A stretch of DNA of 64,000 bases from Castor canadensis (lineage: Eukaryota > Chordata > Mammalia > Rodentia > Castoridae): the NCBI RefSeq assembly GCF_047511655.1, contig NC_133390.1:159337583-159401582 (forward strand), in the 5' to 3' direction. The notes under the pieces are model-generated. The model did no database searches. It saw only the letters and a program-made list of their open reading frames with translations, and was not told the origin of the DNA. The stretch's first letter is position 1. Each line of letters starts with the position of its first letter. The translations under genes and the position numbers were made by a program. Shown here piece by piece: positions 35,201 to 64,000 of this stretch.

Positions 35201-38200
35201 AAAATTGCAGATGGGTGTGTTACTGTTAATGTCCATGTTTAGGGATTGACCCACAGAGTTTATTAGCTCAGGTGATGAAGAGGGTGTCTAGGAACTGAGG
35301 CCAGGAAGCATATTAGAGGGCTCATGTACCTGACTATGGAAATCACCAGGAACTGCAACAAGATAGTGCAACAGAGGGACAGGAAGTTGCTAAAAATGTT
35401 GGGAAATTGTGTGAGAGAACTGTCCTTGGCGTTCTTTGTGGAGTTTCTTGACTAAAACAAGTACATCGTTTGCTGTGAGCTTGAAAGCTTTGGATTTTTA
35501 GGGTAAATTGAGGGACAGTGATCTGAAAGTGGCAGTAAGGAACAAGAAGGACCTCCTTTCAACTAAGGAGGGGATGGGTGTGGGAAACCAAATAGTCACT
35601 ACTTGAGGGGGCACTAGAGAGCTGGTGTCTGGAAGGGAGGTTGGAGGGACCGTGTAGCGGTTGAATAACAGGCCCAGTGAGAGGTGGGGCTAGGATGGGA
35701 GTTGGGATCACACTGGGGGATATACAGAGCCTCATCATGAGGCGAGTCCAGGGGATGAGTGAGAGTCTGGCAGTCCTGAGCCACTCCAAGTGACTCAGGC
35801 AAGCAGGTGTAGGGGTCCTGTGCATATGCTGTGTGTATTTTCCCATCTTAGATCCCACTTGGTTTTTAGGATAGCCCTTTGCAGAGGAAACATGTACCTA
35901 GAAAGGGCAGTGATTTGTCCAAGGTCACACAGCTAGCAAAGAGGTTCTTTGGGCTCTAGGTCTTTGTCCCCAAGCCCTCTTATACCCTTTCTGACCAGGA
36001 AAGAGCTCCCTTCAGGAGGGGACCAGGAAGAGGTCTATTAGCTGGGAAGAGACCCTGATGCTGAGCAGAAATATTCTAGTCCTTACTCCCACATATCTTG
36101 CTCCATAGATCTCATTGTGAAGCTCTGAATCTTTGTTCTCTTCCTCCCTTCTCCCTCCCTCCCTCCCCCATGCTGCAGTACATGCTGTGGAGAGTAAGTG
36201 GCCCTGCCCCCCAGGGAAGGCAATCCCCTACTTCTGGGGCAGCCTTTCCTCCTAGGAATGGGGGAGGTTTGGATGGGTCTGGGATTGGGGCCTTCTCTGC
36301 CCTGGCTGCTGGGTGATTATAACCTATCTTTGGGGTAGGGCTCCTTGCAGCAGGAGGGATTGGGGCTAGAAGGCAGAAAAGCTAGTTCTGGAACAGTTGG
36401 TACGGGATGACCATAGGATTCCCTATGGGGAGCTTTGAGGGTAAGGGCATGGGAGCCGGAAAGAGCTTAGACAGCATTCTCAGGTCCCTCTTCACTTCAG
36501 GGTTCAATAATTGACCATCACCTCCAGTTAATGAGACCAGAATTAGAAGGCTTTTTTTCCTGAGACACAACAGGGCCTTGGTGGGAGTGGAGGCCTGGAG
36601 TTCCCTGTGTATGTCAGGGCAGAAATAGGGTTTGTGTTCCTGTGACTCCCTGAGGAGGGTGTGAACTCTCACATAGGCCCAGGCAGGTCCTTTCTGACTG
36701 TCCTTAAGTAGAACCAGCAGGTAGAAGGCTGGAGGGTGAATGAGGGTACAAAGAAGAGCCAGGCAGCCACACTGCAGAGGGAGGATGCCTGAGGAAGGAC
36801 TCTGAGGGAGTCAGGAGGCTGGTTCTGCTCCCCCTGATGACCGTTTCTCCTTTCTCTCCTAGTTCATGACTTGCAGAGCTTCGGCCTCGACAACGTATGT
36901 ACCAAGTGGAAACCATGGAGGGCATGTAGGGTGGGAGGCTGGGCTACTGCCTTCATTTCTCTGCAATTGGGGAGCACACAGAGACCAATATACCCTGTTT
37001 TGTGGGGGTCCATTCTGAGTGTTGAGTGAGAGGGCCTTTTGGACTGAGATCTGAGCAGATGACGGACAGGGATGAGGTTGGACAGGAGCACCTCAACAGA
37101 GGGAACCTCAGGCCATGTCAGGAGGAAGTGTGGCACTTCTAAGGAACCATAAGGACAGATGTGGATGGGCAAAGCTGGGAACATTGGCAGGGCCAGAGCA
37201 CACAGGACTCAGAGGCTACACTGAGGAGTCCGGCCTTTCCCCTGAGAATAGGAGATGCTGTTGGCCGACTTTAACTAGAGGCATGACAGAATCAGACTTG
37301 TATTTTTCGAAAGATCATTTCAGAGACTAAGTTTGATAGAGGTTGAACAAGAAAAATGTGCGACTGGAGATCAGGGGCCTGCAGCATAGGCCTTCATGGC
37401 TTAAGACTTGCGGACACCTAGGACCTGCCATGCAGTCGGTGGCTGGTCTGTGTGCCCAGTGTGTGACCTTGAACTCTGGAGCCCCAGGAACCTGCAGACT
37501 ATGAGAAAGAGTTCCTAGGTAGAGGACGGGGGTTCCTGCCTCAGGCAGGTTTCCCCTAAAGCAATAGCTTCGTGCAGTAGGCCCTTCCTCCCTGCATCCC
37601 TTCCTCCCCGTCTACACTGACAGACCCAGACTTCCCTGCCTGCTTCTGCAACACAGAGTTTTGCTGGGACAGGGACTGTCAGATCTCAGGACTGATGTTA
37701 TTTTGCAGATAAACATGACGCACTACATCCAGCACCTGTCATTTGGGGAGGACTACCCAGGCATCGTGAACCCCCTGGACCATACCAATGTCACTGCACC
37801 CCAAGGTACCATCCTGAGAAGTAGCCCCTTGCCACCAAAGTCCTGCCTGGCACCCATGCCCAGTGCTCTCTTCTCCCCACAGCCTCCATGATGTTCCAGT
37901 ACTTTGTGAAGGTGGTACCCACAGTGTACATGAAAGTAGATGGGGAGGTGAGTCTGAGGGAACTCGGATGTCAGTCTCCTGCTTAGTGCCAAGCACTTGA
38001 GGTCCTTCCTTTAGTTCCTTCAGCTTGGAAAGTAAAGTGCTGCTCTTATCCCCCAAAAAACTGAAAAACTGAGGGTAGGTGACTTATCTTCACAGGCAGA
38101 GTTCAGGCCTGGAGTGCTGCCATATTTCAGAGTGCTTGCTCAGGTAGCCTCCATTCATTCCTTTAGTGCCCATTGTCCCCTGTGGTCTGCCCTGGGCTGG

Positions 38201-39132
38201 GAGAAACCAGGCCAAGCCTTCCTGGACCTGCTCCATTCGTGCTGTGGCTTATGGAGCAGTCTTCTCTGGGGAGTGGTAGAATGCAGGAGGCTGAGGATAA
38301 GGAAGTCAGTCCCAACCTTAGGGTACAGCCTGAGAGAGATGCTCGTCAACCCTGAACCTCCACTGAGAACATCCACCAGATGTAGCTGGGATGGGAAAAC
38401 TCTAAAGCCCAGTGACTGGAGTGGAAATCAGGATGGCAAGGCTAGGCCAAGGGGGTCTATGTGGAACCCAGTCCTGTTGGTTACCCACATGGCACCTCAT
38501 TCAAAGTGCAAGACACAAGGGGATGGTTGGGTGCAGGTCGTAGACCCAACTCTGGCCCTGGCTCCCTTCCCACCCCAGGTGCTGAGGACAAATCAGTTCT
38601 CTGTGACCAGACATGAGAAGGTCGCCAATGGGCTGCTAGGTGACCAAGGGCTTCCTGGAGTCTTTGTGCTCTATGAGCTCTCACCCATGATGGTGAAGCT
38701 GACAGAGAAGCACAGGTGAGAATGGGGGGCAGGACTGGCCAGGGCCTGTACCTGTGAGAGCAGGGTGCCTACTGAGCCACCTGTTCTCTCCACCAGGTCT
38801 TTCACCCACTTCCTGACGGGCGTATGCGCCATCATTGGGGGCATGTTCACGGGTAAGAAGCCCCAGGTTGCCTGTTAGGAGGGTGAGGGAACATGGGGTG
38901 TGAGAGGCCTGGGTGCCCTGGGTTTTGGTTGGGGAAGAAAAAAGCACCTTGAGGGCCAAGAGAGATGCTGGCCTGGCCAGTTAGATCACAAGGTTCACAA
39001 GGTCAAGCCAAAGGCCCAACTGGGCCAGTGCAAGCCCTTGTCTTTCTCCCAGTGGCTGGACTCATCGACTCCCTCATCTACCACTCTGCCCGAGCCATCC
39101 AGAAGAAAATTGATCTAGGAAAGACAACGTAG
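29210..39132 (+). CDS. ERGIC3: ERGIC3, ER-Golgi intermediate compartment protein 3, complete
   Basis: Fourteen coding exons: 29210-29297, 29434-29504, 29615-29702, 29913-30032, 31320-31413, 32262-32427, 32566-32623, 36179-36193, 36863-36894, 37709-37805, 37883-37947, 38579-38715, 38797-38852 and 39053-39132 (TAG). They total 1167 nt, 388 residues, all GT-AG with consistent phases. ERGIC3 (Erv46 family) cycles between ER and Golgi in COPII/COPI carriers and helps retain or transport cargo, working with ERGIC1/2 partners. Visible: a short cytosolic N-terminus, first membrane segment about residues 30-48, a large lumenal domain with paired Cys (C-E-S-C, C-C-N-T-C) and N-x-T sites (NMT, NVT), then a second membrane segment near residues 345-368 and a short Lys-containing tail. 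Compared with human from memory, differences are few conservative changes. Confidence 0.97.
30370..30475 (-). repeat. ERGIC3: ID-like SINE, reverse, ERGIC3 intron 4
   Basis: A T-rich lead is followed by GTACTGAGGTTTTGAACTTA, GGCTTGCCAGGTAGGCACTC and GAGCCACACCCCCAACCC. Confidence 0.75.
30615..30960 (+). mobile_element. Old DNA transposon with terminal inverted repeats
   Basis: The left end (TAGTCCCCAACTTAATGATT) and the right end (ACCCCATTGTAAGTGAGGAG) are imperfect inverted repeats. The interior (GTACAGTAGTCAATAAACTA, ACATGAGATATTCAACACTT, TTAAATGCATTTTCAACTTA) matches a widespread mammalian MER-type non-autonomous element. Family not determined. Confidence 0.6.
31630..31800 (+). repeat. 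MIR-like SINE
   Basis: CTGCCTGGGTTCCAGCCCTG, then GATAATAACACCCTCCTTGA and TGAGGAGTAAATGTATA follow the order of the ancient MIR consensus. Confidence 0.6.
31930..32025 (+). repeat. ID-like SINE with long A tail
   Basis: GTTGCTCAGAGCCTAGCATG and GGGTTCCATCACCAGCACC are followed by a run of about 24 A. The long uninterrupted tail suggests a fairly young insertion. Confidence 0.8.
32755..33025 (+). repeat. MIR followed by an ID-like SINE
   Basis: 32757-32905 has GAGCCAGACTGCCTGGTTTC, GACTGTGTGACTTTGAGGAA and GTTACTTAATCTTTTTGAGC in MIR order. 32925-33025 is an ID-like unit (TGGGTTCAATCTCCAGTACT, A tail). Confidence 0.75.
33100..36000. other. Long ERGIC3 intron 7, mostly unrecognised purine-rich sequence
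   Basis: Between exon 7 and the microexon there is about 3.5 kb. 33.1-35.8 kb is unusually rich in A and G on the plus strand and gives long but meaningless antisense open frames. 35905-35960 (AAGGTCACACAGCTAGCAAA) looks MIR- or L2-derived. No nested gene is visible. Confidence 0.5.
36179..36193 (+). CDS. ERGIC3: ERGIC3 15-nt microexon (optional)
   Basis: The acceptor AG at 36177-36178 follows a strong C/T-rich tract (36146-36170, TCCC repeats), and the donor GTAAGT starts at 36194. Inclusion adds five residues: V-H-A-V-E-I-H-D instead of V-H-D. Skipping also keeps frame. Two human ERGIC3 isoforms of 383 and 388 residues differ in the same way. Confidence 0.85.
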
Positions 39133-39248
39133 TCCTCCTCTTCCCACTCCATTCTTCCTGCTCTCTCCTCTCTTTGCCTGTGGTTATAGCCCCCAATCTC
39201 TACCCACCACGCCTCCCACCTCCTCACAGTCAGCCCCGGCCCCAGGTT

Positions 39249-39254
39249 GATAAA
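39249..39254 (+). terminator. ERGIC3: Candidate ERGIC3 poly(A) signal (GATAAA variant)
   Basis: GATAAA about 115 bp after the stop is followed within 30 bp by GT-rich sequence (CTCTGTGTGATTCTTGGG). No canonical AATAAA occurs nearby, so this is a weak call. Confidence 0.35.
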
Positions 39255-40024
39255 TATTGTGATAGCACTCACTGGTCTCTGTGTGATTCTTGGGTCTGGC
39301 CTTAACCTAGGAACAGCCCCTTATCTTAGCCACATGTTGAAGTCAGTCATGACTGACAGGTCAGGGCCCAGCCCTCTGGGAGCCCCACTTGGACATCCCC
39401 TGGCTAATTGGGCTTTATTCACACCAGGCTGATGTTCACTGTACAGCTCTGCCCTCAGTTCCACCTCCATTGTGATCGGATGGACCTTTCCTGGTGAGCA
39501 TCCTGGAGCCACCATGGCCCCCAGATTCAGGAAGTGACTGAACCCAGTGCCACTATTTCAGAGCTCAAAGTGCAACTTGAGGGTTGTCACCTCTTCAGTG
39601 ACAGCTAAATCTGGGGCCACTCCCCCCAGCCCTGGGCTTGGTCACTCATCCTATCATGTTCACTGACCTGCTCTGTGCCAAGTCCCATGTTGATTCTTGG
39701 TACAGAGAAATCCGTGCAGGTCCTTCAGGCTCCTAAATGGAATCAAAACTGAAAATGAGGAGGGAGACTGGCGGCAGTGCCATCTTGGAGCAGGGACAGC
39801 ACCAGACCCCTGACTCGACCTAACAAGGACTTCATCAAATGTAGAGAACCATGGCTTAGGGGTCTCACCACTCCACAGCCCAGGGAGACACTGGTCAGTC
39901 CATCAGATCATCTCTTAGGGTTCCATGTAAGACCTCAGCAGGAGAAGCAGAGTACAGAAATGACAGAACACCTCCAGACTGGTCTGAGAGCTCGATGGTG
40001 TGATCAGTGGAGAGCTGTGCCCAT

Positions 40025-40325
40025 GGACATAGGATTTATTGGGGGTTGGGGCTTGGGCTAACTAGGCAAGCACCTACCACTCGATCCATACATCTAGCCC
40101 TCTTTGCTTTAGTTTCTTTTTCAGGTATGATCTTGTGGTTTTTTGCTCATAGTGGAACATACTCCTACCTCTGCCTCTTCCCTACCTGAGATTATAGCTA
40201 CACTCAAGCTCATCCAGCCTGTTTTTGAGGTGGGGTCTCACTAACTTGCCCAGGCTAGCCTCAAACTGAGATGCTTTCATCTCTGCCTCCCACATACTGG
40301 AATTAGAGGTGTGTCCCATGATGCC
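40025..40325 (-). repeat. Degraded reverse ID-like and B1-like SINEs between ERGIC3 and FER1L4
   Basis: 40045-40105 retains a degraded ID half (CTAACTAGGCAAGCACCTAC). 40225-40325 is B1-like in reverse (GTGGGGTCTCACTAACTTGC, CCCAGGCTAGCCTCAAACTG). Confidence 0.65.
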
Positions 40326-40714
40326 TGGCCCCCTTGGAAATATGATTTAATCCCCCTTTGTAGACATTGGTGTCATTTAGAAATGGGGGATGACAACACC
40401 AGGCATAGTGAGTTGTTTTTGGGCACCCAGGAATCATTCCCCTTAACAGTATCCTGAATTTCCTCTGGGAATGTCTGTCCATCCTCTCAGCTTCTGTAGT
40501 TTGGGTGGAGGGTTGGTCTTCCACCCCAACTCCCTAGGGAGGAACAAAATCTACATATCCCACCTCCTGGCCACAGAGACCAGGACAAGCCAGACTTTCT
40601 TTTGATGTCTGAGGTCCCTCATGGGGGAGAGGTTTCTGCAGCGTCCTGCAGGGAGAACCTGCCTGCAAATGAGCTGTCTCCCAGTAGAGGTAGAGCTGAG
40701 TCAAAAGGCAGAGT

Positions 40715-40808
40715 CAGGGCTGGAGTAACGGCTCAAGTGGTAGAGCACCTGCCTAGCAAGCATGAAGCCCTGAGTTCAAACCCCAGTCCAAAAAAAAAAA
40801 AAAAAAGA
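40715..40808 (+). repeat. ID-like SINE
   Basis: GGGCTGGAGTAACGGCTCAA, GTAGAGCACCTGCCTAGCAA and GAGTTCAAACCCCAGTCC are followed by a run of A. Confidence 0.85.
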
Positions 40809-40989
40809 CAAATGAATTTGGTCCTGGTGACATCATATGGGCCCTGTGGCAAACTGCACCCATTCAAACCAAACCCTTTTAAGCCAATTTGGGCTGAGAC
40901 TGCCATCACTTGCAACCAAAGTGCTCTAACAGATGTGCTTGCCTCTCAGGATTGGCGAGGAACAAACTAATTTTATTAATGACAAACTT

Positions 40990-41000
40990 TTTATTTTATT
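40990..41000 (-). terminator. FER1L4: FER1L4 poly(A) signals (overlapping AATAAA pair)
   Basis: The plus strand reads TTTATTTTATT, which is two overlapping AATAAA hexamers on the minus strand, about 360 bp after the FER1L4 stop. This gives a compact 3' UTR and leaves about 1.7 kb to the ERGIC3 end in a tail-to-tail arrangement. Confidence 0.6.
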
Positions 41001-41360
41001 TTAATGATACCCTTCGATGTCGTGGAAGTACAGAGGCCATAACAGAAAGGTGAGAGGTCCCAGCCACTGGCAGGAATAGGAGGAGTGGGTGGGCTATGTG
41101 GAGGGAGAGCGAGCCCACAGCTCAGTTGCCAGGGACCCCGGGCCCTGAGCCGCCTGCCGGGTTCTGAGCTCTCCTGGTGGGCCTGTGAGCGGTCCCCAAT
41201 CCTGTGGGTCCTAGCAAACGCCCAGCCGGCATCTGAGGCCACGCAAGGCCATCTCTGCCCTGCCCCTTCGGGAGCCAGGCCGGGACACAACATCAGGGAC
41301 GGTGGGTGATGAGGTTGAGAAAGCCCTGAACTCTGGGGTGCAGCAGGGGCGGTGCCCCCG

Positions 41361-63921
<22,561 letters not shown>

Positions 63922-64000
63922 CTGTGCAGAACAAGAAGAGGGTTTTGGAGGGGAGCACAGGGCAGGTGGGTCCTAGATTAGTCTGTGCTCTTCACCCTTA

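Noticed and set aside
33578-35858. Cluster of 60-120-codon frames on the minus strand in ERGIC3 intron 7
   Set aside because: They come from purine-rich plus-strand composition and lack motifs, splice structure or conservation that I can recognise.

Overview
The window is nuclear DNA from a placental mammal, very probably a rodent. It has spliced genes with GT-AG introns, MIR, MaLR and hAT fossils shared by placentals, and many short SINEs of two related kinds: a tRNA-derived ID-like monomer and a composite with a B1/7SL-like left half joined to an ID-like right half. That SINE set suggests a beaver or kangaroo-rat type rodent (Castorimorpha), but this is inference from repeat style only. The gene order CEP250 - C20orf173 locus - ERGIC3 - FER1L4 matches human 20q11.22.

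Layout. (1) 464-11379, plus strand: the last eight coding exons of CEP250 (C-Nap1), including one 2.6-kb exon of uninterrupted coiled coil. (2) 11.4-18.3 kb: no gene recognised; SINEs and an old tandem duplication. (3) 18317-20697, minus strand: a complete six-exon, 379-codon type II membrane protein of the ST3GAL1/ST3GAL2 sialyltransferase family. (4) 23.07-25.56 kb, minus strand: a tandem second copy of the same gene. Its first three exons are open; the last three carry in-frame stops. These two copies occupy the C20orf173 position. (5) 29210-39132, plus strand: complete ERGIC3, 14 coding exons including a 15-nt microexon, behind a GC-rich TATA-less promoter. (6) 41361-63921, minus strand: 31 consecutive open exons of FER1L4, a type II ferlin. 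Its 5' end lies beyond the right edge. The reading frame is intact over 1499 residues although human FER1L4 is annotated as a pseudogene/lncRNA.

The genes are arranged tail to tail in two pairs (CEP250 with the sialyltransferase-like gene; ERGIC3 with FER1L4). They do not form a pathway: CEP250 acts in centrosome cohesion, ERGIC3 in early secretory traffic, FER1L4 belongs to a membrane-fusion and calcium-sensor family, and the sialyltransferase-like proteins would sit in the Golgi. The most notable points are the intact sialyltransferase-like gene that lacks the catalytic histidine of the VS motif, its half-decayed tandem copy, the intact FER1L4, and a near-identical 300-bp duplication inside FER1L4 that copies the start of one exon into another intron. 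All exon boundaries were read by eye from splice consensus, reading phase and recall of family sequences; no alignment was run.
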